A stretch of DNA of 14,446 nt from DATKNA01 sp035541595 (GTDB taxonomy: Bacteria > Actinomycetota > Actinomycetes > Actinomycetales > Kineosporiaceae): positions 1-14,446 of the forward strand of contig DATKNA010000133.1 of NCBI GenBank assembly GCA_035541595.1, in the 5' to 3' direction. The notes under the pieces are model-generated. The model did not search any database. It worked only from the letters and a program-made list of their open reading frames with translations, and was not told the DNA's origin. The position numbers and the translations under genes were made by a program. Within the stretch, counting starts at the first letter, position 1. Each line of letters opens with the position of its first letter. This document shows, in pieces, positions 1 through 7,042 of the stretch.

Positions 1-69
1 CTGCAGGCCCTGATCTCCCTGGGCGTCGGGGCCCTGATCGTCGCCCGCGCGGTCAACATCCTGCAGTGA
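1..69 (+). CDS. C-terminal end of a membrane protein (partial, 5' end outside window)
   Basis: Reading frame 1 is open from the first base to a TGA at 67-69 and gives 22 residues. They are mostly hydrophobic (Leu, Ile, Val, Ala, Gly) and end in VNILQ, which fits the last transmembrane helix of an integral membrane protein. The stop lies 17 nt before the next start on the same strand, so the two genes are probably co-transcribed. Too little is visible to name a family. Confidence 0.5.
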   Translation: MQALISLGVGALIVARAVNILQ

Positions 70-86
70 CCGAGTACACCTGAGGA

Positions 87-938
87 ATGCGCTCCCGAGA
101 CCTGCGCGCGTGCGGCTGGCACGGCCACGTCACCTACGCCCCGACCGAACCCGAGCTCGCCGCCCGGCTCCGGGGGGAGACCGCGCTGGGCACGACGTGG
201 CGTTGTCTTCGGTGCGGCGACTGGGTGCTGGGCTCGCCGGCGTCTGCGGGGCCGGCCGCGCAGGCCCCCGTCCCCCCGCGCGGTCGCGCGCTGCGGCAAC
301 TACTCGTCCTGCGGCTGCTCGCCGTCGAGCGGATCTTCCGCGCGACCGTCCTCGTGGCCGCGGCCTACGGCGTCCACCGCTTCGCCGGCAGCCAGACCTC
401 GCTGCAGGCCACCTTCGGCAGCCTGCTGCCGGCAGCCCGTCCGCTCGCGGAGCGCCTGGGCATCGATCTCGAGCAGACGAAGATCATCCAAGACGCTGAG
501 AAGGCGTTGCACGCGCGCCAGGAGACCCTGACCCTCATCGCCGTCGGGCTGATGCTCTTCGGCGTGCTCGAAGCCGTCGAGGGGGTGGGGCTGTGGCTGG
601 CGAAGCGCTGGGCAGAGTACCTGACGGTCGTGGCCACGGCCGCGTTCCTGCCGCTGGAGATCAGCGAGCTGCTGCGGACGGTGACCGTCACCCGGGTCGT
701 CGCGTTCGCCGTGAACGTCGCCGTGGTCGCCTATCTCGTCGTCGCCAAGCGGCTGTTCGGGGTGCGCGGCGGCCGCGTGGCGTACCAGCGGGAGCTCAGC
801 AGTCAGAGCCTGCTCGAGGTCGAGGCCGCCGGTGAGGACGCCGAGTTCCGACCTCACGCCGGCGGGCGCGGGCCGGGGCGCGATCCGGGGCTGCCCGACC
901 TGGCACCCTCCCGGCCCGAGCGGCCGGACGGCTCCTGA
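87..938 (+). CDS. DUF2127 family membrane protein with N-terminal Cys/His cluster
   Basis: The 283-residue protein has an N-terminal segment with C9, H12, H14 and a CLRC pair (C40, C43), which looks like a small zinc-ribbon. Hydrophobic segments follow: one near residues 85-100, then a run from about 145 to 225. The pattern matches actinobacterial DUF2127 proteins, predicted membrane proteins of unknown function. This is a recognition from memory. An in-frame TGA at 81-83 makes ATG 87 the first possible start. The only purine-rich motif (GAGGA, 82-86) abuts the ATG, so initiation may depend on coupling with the gene ending at 69. The last ~28 residues are rich in Gly, Pro and Arg. They overlap the 3' end of the opposite-strand gene by 85 bp, which suggests a late extension of one or both tails. 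Confidence 0.78.
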   Translation: MRSRDLRACGWHGHVTYAPTEPELAARLRGETALGTTWRCLRCGDWVLGSPASAGPAAQAPVPPRGRALRQLLVLRLLAVERIFRATVLVAAAYGVHRFAGSQTSLQATFGSLLPAARPLAERLGIDLEQTKIIQDAEKALHARQETLTLIAVGLMLFGVLEAVEGVGLWLAKRWAEYLTVVATAAFLPLEISELLRTVTVTRVVAFAVNVAVVAYLVVAKRLFGVRGGRVAYQRELSSQSLLEVEAAGEDAEFRPHAGGRGPGRDPGLPDLAPSRPERPDGS

Positions 939-1594
939 AGCAGGCCCTGCACCGAGGGTGGCAGGGGCATCCCGGCGGGCACGCCCGGCGCGGGGAGGGG
1001 ATCCCCGGGGACGACGGCCAGCGGCACCACCCCCGACCACTGCGCCCCCGCGGTCTCCAGGTCGTCGTCGTCCTCGTGCTCGGCCGGCGGGCCGCTGCGG
1101 ACCTTGACCGACGCCCGGTCCAGCGGGAGCTCGAGGACGAGGGTCGCCGCGAGCTCCTTGGACGTCGGTGGCCGGACCTCGTCCCACCGCCCGGGCAGCA
1201 GTCGCTCGGACAAGGTCCGGAGCGCGTCCGGCTTCGCCTCGGCCGGCACGGGGCGGCAGCGACCGAAGATCACCGCGGAACGATAGTTGGCTGAGCTGTT
1301 GAACATGCTCGAGGCGACCACCAGCCCGTCGACGACCGTCACCGCCACGGCGACCGGCGCGCCGCCGGCGGCGGCGCGCAGCAGTCCGCCGCCGGTCGAC
1401 CCGTGCAGCAGCAGCCGGTCGCCGTCGCGGGCGTGCAGCAAGGGCAGGACGACGGGCGTCCCGTCCGGCCGCACCACGGCGAGGTGGGCGACCAGCGCGC
1501 TGTCGAGGACGTCGTCGAGGGCCGCGCGGTCGAAGCGCTGGCGCTCGGGGAGCCTGGTGATCCGGGTCGTCGAGGTCGAGGCGAAGGTCACCAC
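854..1594 (-). CDS. Pyridoxamine 5'-phosphate oxidase-like (PNPOx/NimA-type) flavin-nucleotide-binding protein
   Basis: About 246 residues. The split-barrel PNPOx pattern is visible: AHLAVVRPDGTPVVLPL (residues ~36-52), a His in LPLLHAR, the LLLHGSTGGG strand-loop (~61-70) and SSMFNSSANYRSAVIFG (~95-111). This matches the NimA/'pyridoxamine 5'-phosphate oxidase family' group. Members bind FMN, F420 or haem, and most have no assigned substrate, so the reaction is unknown. Two adjacent GTG codons (1594, 1591) could start it. GGAGGAG at 1601-1607 lies 6 nt before the first, a strong ribosome-binding site. The gene diverges from an O-methyltransferase across a 69-bp gap. The C-terminal ~27 residues are low-complexity (Ser, Gly, Arg, Pro) and overlap the end of the plus-strand DUF2127 gene. 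Family members usually end before such a tail. Confidence 0.82.
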   Translation of the reverse strand: MVTFASTSTTRITRLPERQRFDRAALDDVLDSALVAHLAVVRPDGTPVVLPLLHARDGDRLLLHGSTGGGLLRAAAGGAPVAVAVTVVDGLVVASSMFNSSANYRSAVIFGRCRPVPAEAKPDALRTLSERLLPGRWDEVRPPTSKELAATLVLELPLDRASVKVRSGPPAEHEDDDDLETAGAQWSGVVPLAVVPGDPLPAPGVPAGMPLPPSVQGLLQEPSGRSGREGARSGSPGSRPGPRPPA

Positions 1595-1663
1595 ATCATC
1601 CTCCTCCGGGCGGCGTCCGCGACGGGTCCGGACCTGTCCATGCCGGCCTGCCAGGATGGCTGC

Positions 1664-2335
1664 ATGAGCGAGCAGGCCGACCCGACTCCCGAGCTCGTCG
1701 ACGCGTACCTGACCGACCTGCTGTCGCCGGACGACGAAGGGCTCGCGGCGGCGCAGCGGGATGCGGACGCGGCCGGGCTGCCCGCCATCGCCGTGTCCGG
1801 GCCGCAGGGCAAGCTGCTCTCGATCCTCGCCAGGGCGATCGGCGCCCGCCGGATCCTCGAGATCGGCACCCTCGGCGGCTACAGCACGATCTGGCTCGCG
1901 CGGGCCCTGGCACCCGGTGGCCGGCTGATCAGCCTCGAGTACTCCCCGCGCCACGCGGAGGTCGCCCGGGCCAACCTGGCCCGCGCCAGGCTCTCCGACG
2001 TGGTCGACGTCCGGGTGGGCAAGGCCCTCGAGACATTGCCCATGCTCGCCGCGGCGCAGGCGGATCCGTTCGACCTCGTCTTCGTCGACGCGGACAAGGC
2101 GCCGTACGCCCAGTACCTCGATTGGGCGATCCGGCTCACCCGGCCGGGCGCGCTGATCGTCGTGGACAACGTCGTGCGTGGCGGGCGGATCCTGCACCCC
2201 GACCCCGACGCCGACGCCGCCGGCGTCCGCGCCTTCCTGGAGCGGATGGCCGCCGATCCGCGCGTGGACGGCACGGCGCTGCAGACCGTCGGCGTCAAGG
2301 GCTGGGACGGGCTCGCCGTCGCCGTGCGCGTGTGA
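1664..2335 (+). CDS. SAM-dependent O-methyltransferase (Methyltransf_3 / catechol-OMT-like family)
   Basis: The 223-residue class I Rossmann methyltransferase shows motif I ILEIGTLGGYSTIWLA (residues ~64-79), the acidic strand end LISLEYSP (~88-95), the metal/substrate motif FDLVFVDADK (~136-145) and PGALIVVDNVVRGG (~161-174). These are hallmarks of cation-dependent small-molecule O-methyltransferases of the caffeoyl-CoA/catechol type, in which the Asp and Asp-Asn residues hold a divalent metal. The size matches the usual ~220 residues. The natural substrate cannot be read from sequence; bacterial members act on catechols and other vicinal hydroxyls. ATG 1664 is preceded by AGGA (1653-1656) at 7 nt. 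The gene is alone on its strand, diverges from the PNPOx gene, and stops 15 bp from the end of the convergent murD-type gene. Confidence 0.9.
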   Translation: MSEQADPTPELVDAYLTDLLSPDDEGLAAAQRDADAAGLPAIAVSGPQGKLLSILARAIGARRILEIGTLGGYSTIWLARALAPGGRLISLEYSPRHAEVARANLARARLSDVVDVRVGKALETLPMLAAAQADPFDLVFVDADKAPYAQYLDWAIRLTRPGALIVVDNVVRGGRILHPDPDADAAGVRAFLERMAADPRVDGTALQTVGVKGWDGLAVAVRV

Positions 2336-2350
2336 GGCCTCGCCGGGCGC

Positions 2351-3760
2351 TCAGCCGGTCAGCGCTCGGCCGGGCAGAGCTCGGACGGCTGTCACGAAAG
2401 CGGCCGAGCGGTGCCGGTAGCCGCCGTGCTCCGGCGGGCTCGGAGCCGCCGGCGAGAAGAGCACGACACCGCCTGGCGGCGTGACCTTCGCGGCGACCCG
2501 CGCCCCGTCGCCGGCGTCGTCCACGATCTCGATGGGGACGCCGTCGGGCGCCGCCGTGCTGACGTCCGCCGCGATCCGCCGGCCGGCCTCGCCCATCGCG
2601 ACGAGGACCAGTGACGTCCGTGCCGCGCGGGCCTGCAGGTAGGTGACGAGTGGGCGGTAGTCGATGCCCCGGTCGAGGCCACCGACGAGCAGGGTCAACG
2701 GTCGGTCGGGGTAGGCCTCGCAGGCCGCGACGGCCGCCTGGGCGGAGGTCGCGAGGCTGTCGTCGACGAACATCAGCCCGCCGACCGTGGCGACCGGCTC
2801 GAGCCGGTGCCGCAACGGTGCGAAGCCGGCCAACGCCGCCTCCAGCCGCCCCGACAAGCCGACCAGGTCGACGCCGAGCACGTCGAGCACGGCCACGGCC
2901 GCGGCGACGTTGACCGCGTTGTGCGCCCCGGGCAGCCGTGAGCGGCGCAGCGGTAGCACCGGCCGGTCACCCGCAAGGACGACGGCACCGGCCACGCGGA
3001 CCCGGGCATCGGGCGAGCCGTAGGCGACCGCCGCGCCCAGCGCCGGGTCGCGGTCGGCGAGCCGGGCTCGCACGCCCGGGTCGGCGCCGTTCGCGAGGAC
3101 CGCCCCCGCGCCGGCGACGACACGCAGCTTGTCGCGGTAGTACCGCCCGACGCCGCCGTGCCAGGGCAGGTGGTCGGGAAACAGCGCAGTGAGGACGGCG
3201 ACCCACGGCGGCGACGCCACCAGCGCGGCCTGATAGCTCGAGACCTCGCCCACCACCAGCCCCGGCGGGTCGGGGAGCAGATCCAGCAGCGGCATCCCGA
3301 TGTTGCCGGCCGCGACCGCGTCGTGCCCGGCCGCGGCCAGGAGGTGTGCCGTCAGGCGGGTGACCGTCGACTTGCCCTTGCTCCCGGTCACGGCGACCGT
3401 CCGGCCGCCGTGGTCGGCCAGGAAGAGCTGGGTGCCCGAGGTGACGGCAGCGCCCCGGCGAGCGAGCGCCCCGACGTCGTCGCGGTACGGGCTCACGCCG
3501 GGCGACAGCACCACGACGTCCGCGGCGGCGAGGGCGGCCGATCCGGCGGGTTCGGCCGCCCCCGCCACCCGGACGGCGCCGAGCCCGGCCGCGGACCAGG
3601 CGGCGAGGGCGGCCGGCGGCGGATCGCCGTCGACGACGGCGCAGACCTCCCGGGCCGCCGCGCGCAGGGCCGTCCGGGTGGCGGCGCGTCCCTCGGCCCC
3701 GATCCCCCACACCGCGACCCGGCGGCCGGCGAGCTCCGCGGTCCGCACGGCACACCTCAC
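2351..3760 (-). CDS. murD2: MurD-type UDP-N-acetylmuramoyl-L-alanine:glutamate ligase, probable L-glutamate-adding MurD2
   Basis: The 469-residue Mur ligase has an N-terminal nucleotide-sugar domain (VAVWGIGAEGRA, ~15-26; VVLSPGVSP, ~83-91). The ATPase domain carries TGSKGKST (125-132), PDHLPWH (195-201), the YRDKLR lysine (K211, the position that is carbamylated in MurD) and HNAVN (280-284). The C-terminal domain has DDSLATS (333-339), GGLDRGID (360-367) and SPAAPS (436-441). It is a cytoplasmic ATP-dependent peptidoglycan precursor enzyme. The DSKATN and GGDGKSADF motifs of standard MurD, which supply glutamate contacts, are altered here. Together with the adjacent murL, this supports the MurD2 class that adds L-Glu rather than D-Glu. 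GTG 3760 overlaps the murL stop by 4 bp (GTGA) and has no Shine-Dalgarno sequence, so translation is probably coupled. A second in-frame GTG is at 3748. Mur ligase identity is firm; the L-Glu preference is inferred. Confidence 0.85.
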   Translation of the reverse strand: MRCAVRTAELAGRRVAVWGIGAEGRAATRTALRAAAREVCAVVDGDPPPAALAAWSAAGLGAVRVAGAAEPAGSAALAAADVVVLSPGVSPYRDDVGALARRGAAVTSGTQLFLADHGGRTVAVTGSKGKSTVTRLTAHLLAAAGHDAVAAGNIGMPLLDLLPDPPGLVVGEVSSYQAALVASPPWVAVLTALFPDHLPWHGGVGRYYRDKLRVVAGAGAVLANGADPGVRARLADRDPALGAAVAYGSPDARVRVAGAVVLAGDRPVLPLRRSRLPGAHNAVNVAAAVAVLDVLGVDLVGLSGRLEAALAGFAPLRHRLEPVATVGGLMFVDDSLATSAQAAVAACEAYPDRPLTLLVGGLDRGIDYRPLVTYLQARAARTSLVLVAMGEAGRRIAADVSTAAPDGVPIEIVDDAGDGARVAAKVTPPGGVVLFSPAAPSPPEHGGYRHRSAAFVTAVRALPGRALTG

Positions 3761-5175
3761 GACACGGCGACCGGCTGTACGGGCCGGAGCGCGGCGTCGA
3801 GCGCGACCACCGCGTGCGGCGGCAGCTCGTGCTCCGGGCTCGGCGTGAAGGCGGCGGCGACCTGCCGCTCGCCGGGCTCGAGCCCCGCCGAGCGCAGCTC
3901 CGCGATCAGTCGGCGTACCGGGCCGGCGTCGTCCCACTGGCCCCGAACCCCGACCAACGCCAGGGCGACCTGCGACTCCTCGATCTCGCCCACGCACTCG
4001 AACGGCTTGACCCCGGCGAGCCCGATCAGCTCGCGGTAGCCGTCGACCTGCGCGTCGTCGGCGAGCAGATCCCTGCCGAAGATCGACACCAGGAGCGGCC
4101 GCGACAGGAACGGCGCCAGCGCGAGGAACACGAACCGGCACTTCGGGCAGCCCCCGCACCAGCGCTCGACCCGGCGCCGCTCCTCCAGCCGGAAGGCGGC
4201 GTTGCAGCTGGTGAAGACGGGCAGGTAGGCCTGGAGCCGGGCGAACACGGCGGCGATCTGCAGCTCCGACAGCGGCCTCAGCAGCGAGTAGTAGGTGAGC
4301 TCGGGCACGAGCTCGGCCAGCACGGCCCGCAGCCGGCGCTCCGCCGCAAGGCCTTTGCTGTATTGGTGGTTGACGGGCACCCCGGACGCCCAGAGGCTCG
4401 GCGCGTCCGCCGACCTCTCGTTGCTGAAGACGACCTCGTCGGCGCCCGACACGACGGCCTGTGCGACGGCGACCAGGCTGACGATCGCGGTGACCGGCAC
4501 GTGCCCGTTCAGCGCCCCACTGCGGTTGAGGGCCCCGAGCGCCGGGTCGAGCCCGCGGCCCGCGACGACCAGGGGGACGCCGGCCGCAGCGGCGCACTCC
4601 CGCGCCGCGCGATGGCCGCCGACGCTGAACGCCACCAGCTCCTCGCCCGTGGCGCGCAGCACGTCCAGGCTCACACAGGAGTCCTTGCCGCCGCCGACCG
4701 CGACCAGCGAACGCCGGGGCAGGTTGAGCCCGGTGACGGGCCGCGGCGGCCGGCGGCCGGCGGCCGCGTCGCGGAAGAGTGGGCGCGTGGAGAGGTCGAT
4801 CCCGTTCGCGTGGGCGAACTCGCCCAGCCCCTCCCGGTAGAGGGGTTCGAGCCAGTCCCGTTCCGGGGCGGTCAGGGCGGGGACGACGACGGTGCGGGGT
4901 GCGGCGGCCTTGTAGTAGCTGACCCCCGCGGCGAGCCACAGCAAGCGGGCCACCTGGTGCAGCGCGGCGACCCGCGGCCCGGGAAACGGTCGGTCACCCG
5001 GCGCCAGGGTGAAGGTCTCCCCGAACGTGAGCCGGCCGGCCGGGCCGGCCAGGGCGTAGCGGCCGGTGATCGTGGCAGCCGCAGGGTCCACGCCGACGCC
5101 GGTGTACTCGAACCGGTCGTAACCGGCCGGGTCGAACCGCCCCACGCGCTCGCGTCCCTCCTGCTCGTCGGTCAC
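3757..5175 (-). CDS. murL: MurL, UDP-N-acetylmuramoyl-L-alanyl-L-glutamate epimerase
   Basis: The 472-residue protein has a PP-loop-like ATP site, VAVGGGKDSCVSLDVL (~158-173). It also has VVFSNERSADAPS (~248-260), NHQYSKG (~269-275), a conserved-looking CNAAFR (~324-329) and WCGGCPKCRF (339-348). These match the MurL family described from Xanthomonas oryzae, which uses ATP and Mg2+ to convert the terminal L-Glu of UDP-MurNAc-L-Ala-L-Glu to D-Glu, replacing glutamate racemase. The MurD-type gene follows with a 4-bp overlap, the expected partner. Two starts are plausible. GTG 5175 gives the longest form, but its GAGG motif is only 1 nt away. GTG 5145 has AGGAGGG (5156-5162) 10 nt upstream, and a TACGCT box at 5185-5190 would give it a ~30-nt leader. 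The longer form is given here; the shorter (462 residues) keeps all motifs. Confidence 0.87.
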   Translation of the reverse strand: MTDEQEGRERVGRFDPAGYDRFEYTGVGVDPAAATITGRYALAGPAGRLTFGETFTLAPGDRPFPGPRVAALHQVARLLWLAAGVSYYKAAAPRTVVVPALTAPERDWLEPLYREGLGEFAHANGIDLSTRPLFRDAAAGRRPPRPVTGLNLPRRSLVAVGGGKDSCVSLDVLRATGEELVAFSVGGHRAARECAAAAGVPLVVAGRGLDPALGALNRSGALNGHVPVTAIVSLVAVAQAVVSGADEVVFSNERSADAPSLWASGVPVNHQYSKGLAAERRLRAVLAELVPELTYYSLLRPLSELQIAAVFARLQAYLPVFTSCNAAFRLEERRRVERWCGGCPKCRFVFLALAPFLSRPLLVSIFGRDLLADDAQVDGYRELIGLAGVKPFECVGEIEESQVALALVGVRGQWDDAGPVRRLIAELRSAGLEPGERQVAAAFTPSPEHELPPHAVVALDAALRPVQPVAVS

Positions 5176-5184
5176 GCCTCACCG

Positions 5185-5190
5185 AGCGTA
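5185..5190 (-). promoter_or_regulatory. Candidate -10 box for the murL operon
   Basis: On the minus strand, TACGCT fits the actinobacterial TANNNT -10 pattern and ends 9 nt before GTG 5175. No convincing -35 is seen. Transcription starting about 7 nt downstream would begin just before GTG 5175 and about 30 nt before GTG 5145, which has the better ribosome-binding site. The box lies in the 107-bp divergent gap shared with the lysyl-tRNA synthetase gene. Confidence 0.3.
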
Positions 5191-5282
5191 CCCGGCCACG
5201 TCACGTCCCCCGCCCGCGGCGACGCGCCCGAGCGCCGGAGCCGGCGCCCGCGCGGCGGAGCCCGTCCGGGAGAATGCACGTC

Positions 5283-7040
5283 ATGAGCACGATGAGTCCG
5301 CCGGCCCCCGAGGTCGCCGCCGCCCTGCCCACGGACGGCGACTGGGTCGCCCGCTTCGCCGACGAGGTGATCGCCGAGGCCGAACGGCGCGCTCCCGGGC
5401 GGCCCATCGTGTGCGCCTCGGGCATCAGCCCGTCCGGCCCGATCCACCTGGGCAACCTGCGCGAGGTGCTCACGCCGCACTTCGTCGCCGACGAGATCCG
5501 TCGGCGGGGCCGGGACGCCGTGCATCTGCTCTCCTGGGACGACTACGACCGCTTCCGCCGGGTCCCCGCGGGCGTCGACCCGGCCTGGGCGGCACACGTC
5601 GGCAAGCCCCTGACCAGCGTCCCCGCTCCGCCCGGCAGCCCTCACGCGAACTGGGCGGAGCACTTCAAGGCACCGCTCGTCGCCGCCCTGGACCAGCTGG
5701 GCGTCGAGGTCAGCGCGGTGAGCCAGACGCAGAGGTACACCGGCGGCGCCTACACCGAGCAGATCCTGCTCGCCGCGCGCGAGCGGGAGCGCATCGACGC
5801 CATCCTCGGTCGCTACCGCACCCGCCGGATTCAGGGGCAGGTCGCGCACCCCGGGGCCGAGGAGGATGGGTCGGGGGCCGCCGCCGACGACGACGGGGGT
5901 TCCGCGTTCGGCTACTTCCCGTACAAGCCGTACTGCGTCCGGTGCGGGCGCGACACCACGACGGTCACCGGCTACGACGACGTGACCACCGCGATGACCT
6001 ACGTCTGCGACGACGGCTCCACCGAGACCGTCCTGCTGCGCGACTTCCGCCGCGGCAAGCTCGTGTGGAAGGTCGACTGGCCGATGCGGTGGGCCTACGA
6101 GGGCGTGGTGTTCGAGCCCTCCGGTGTGGATCACCAGTCGCCGGGCTCGTCCTTCGTCGTGGGCGGTCAGCTCGTCCGCGACGTCTTCGGTGCCGAACCG
6201 CCGATCGGTCCGATGTACGCCTTCGTCGGCATCAGCGGGATGGCGAAGATGAGCAGCTCGCGCGGCGCCGTCCCGATCCCGCTGGACGCCCTGCAGATCA
6301 TGGAGGCGCCGCTGCTGCGCTGGCTCTACGTGCGCCGCCGGCCCAACCAGTCGATCACGGTCGCGTTCGACCAGGAGGTGCAGCGGCTCTACGACGAGTG
6401 GGACGCCGTGGCCCGGAAGGTGGCCCGGGCACCCTCCCTCGGTGGCGATCTGCCGGCGGGCCCGCCCGCGGGCGAGGTGGCCGGCTACGCGCGCTCGATC
6501 GGCACGGCGACGCGCACCCTGGAGTCCACGCCGCACCCGCTGCCCTACCGGACCCTGGCCTCCGTCGTCGACGTCACCACCGGCGACCCCGAGCAGACCC
6601 TGCGTATCCTGCGTGACCTGGACCCTGACGATCCGGTGACCTCGCTCGACGACGTGCGGCCACGGCTCGACCGCGCCGCGACCTGGGTGGCCACCCAGGT
6701 TCCACCGGAGCAGCGCACCCACGTGCGGGAAGCCCCGGACGTCGAGCTCCTGGCCGCGCTCGGTGGGGGGCAGCGGGCCGCGCTGCGGCTGCTGCTGGAC
6801 GGCCTCGACACGCACTGGTCGCTCGAGGCCGTGACGTCGCTGGTGTACGGCGTGCCGAAGGTGCTGGCGGGCCTGCCGCCGGACGCCCGGCCCACCCCGG
6901 AGCTCAAGGCGGCCCAGCGGGAGTTCTTCGCGTTGCTCTACCGCCTGTTGATCGGCCGGGACACCGGGCCGCGGCTGCCGACCCTGCTGCTGGCGATCGG
7001 TCCTGAGCGGATCGGCAGGCTGCTGACGCCGCCGGCGTAG
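5283..7040 (+). CDS. lysK: Lysine--tRNA ligase, class I (archaeal type)
   Basis: The 585-residue protein charges tRNA-Lys. The class I Rossmann signatures are present: SPSGPIHLGNLREV (HIGH-type HLGN at 55-58) and AKMSSSRG (KMSKS-type loop, K322). Between them lies a Cys-containing segment, YCVRCGRDTT (C218, C221), with a further Cys in TYVCDDG, and SSFVVGGQLVRDVFG. These belong to class I LysRS, common in archaea, spirochaetes and some alphaproteobacteria and actinobacteria. Most bacteria use the unrelated class II enzyme. Three in-frame ATGs compete (5274, 5283, 5292). GGGAG (5268-5272) is 10 nt before 5283 but touches 5274, so 5283 is chosen. The C-terminal half is the helical anticodon-binding part. 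The gene diverges from murL, and 2 nt separate its TAG from the transporter start, so the two are co-transcribed. Confidence 0.93.
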   Translation: MSTMSPPAPEVAAALPTDGDWVARFADEVIAEAERRAPGRPIVCASGISPSGPIHLGNLREVLTPHFVADEIRRRGRDAVHLLSWDDYDRFRRVPAGVDPAWAAHVGKPLTSVPAPPGSPHANWAEHFKAPLVAALDQLGVEVSAVSQTQRYTGGAYTEQILLAARERERIDAILGRYRTRRIQGQVAHPGAEEDGSGAAADDDGGSAFGYFPYKPYCVRCGRDTTTVTGYDDVTTAMTYVCDDGSTETVLLRDFRRGKLVWKVDWPMRWAYEGVVFEPSGVDHQSPGSSFVVGGQLVRDVFGAEPPIGPMYAFVGISGMAKMSSSRGAVPIPLDALQIMEAPLLRWLYVRRRPNQSITVAFDQEVQRLYDEWDAVARKVARAPSLGGDLPAGPPAGEVAGYARSIGTATRTLESTPHPLPYRTLASVVDVTTGDPEQTLRILRDLDPDDPVTSLDDVRPRLDRAATWVATQVPPEQRTHVREAPDVELLAALGGGQRAALRLLLDGLDTHWSLEAVTSLVYGVPKVLAGLPPDARPTPELKAAQREFFALLYRLLIGRDTGPRLPTLLLAIGPERIGRLLTPPA

Positions 7041-7042
7041 CC

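Noticed and set aside
3761..4939. Upstream extension of the MurD-type frame through the murL gene, which would suggest one 862-residue fusion.
   Set aside because: The extra translation is Arg/Gly-rich and antiphase to the well-conserved murL frame. The GTGA junction gives a natural start, so these are two overlapping genes, not a fusion.
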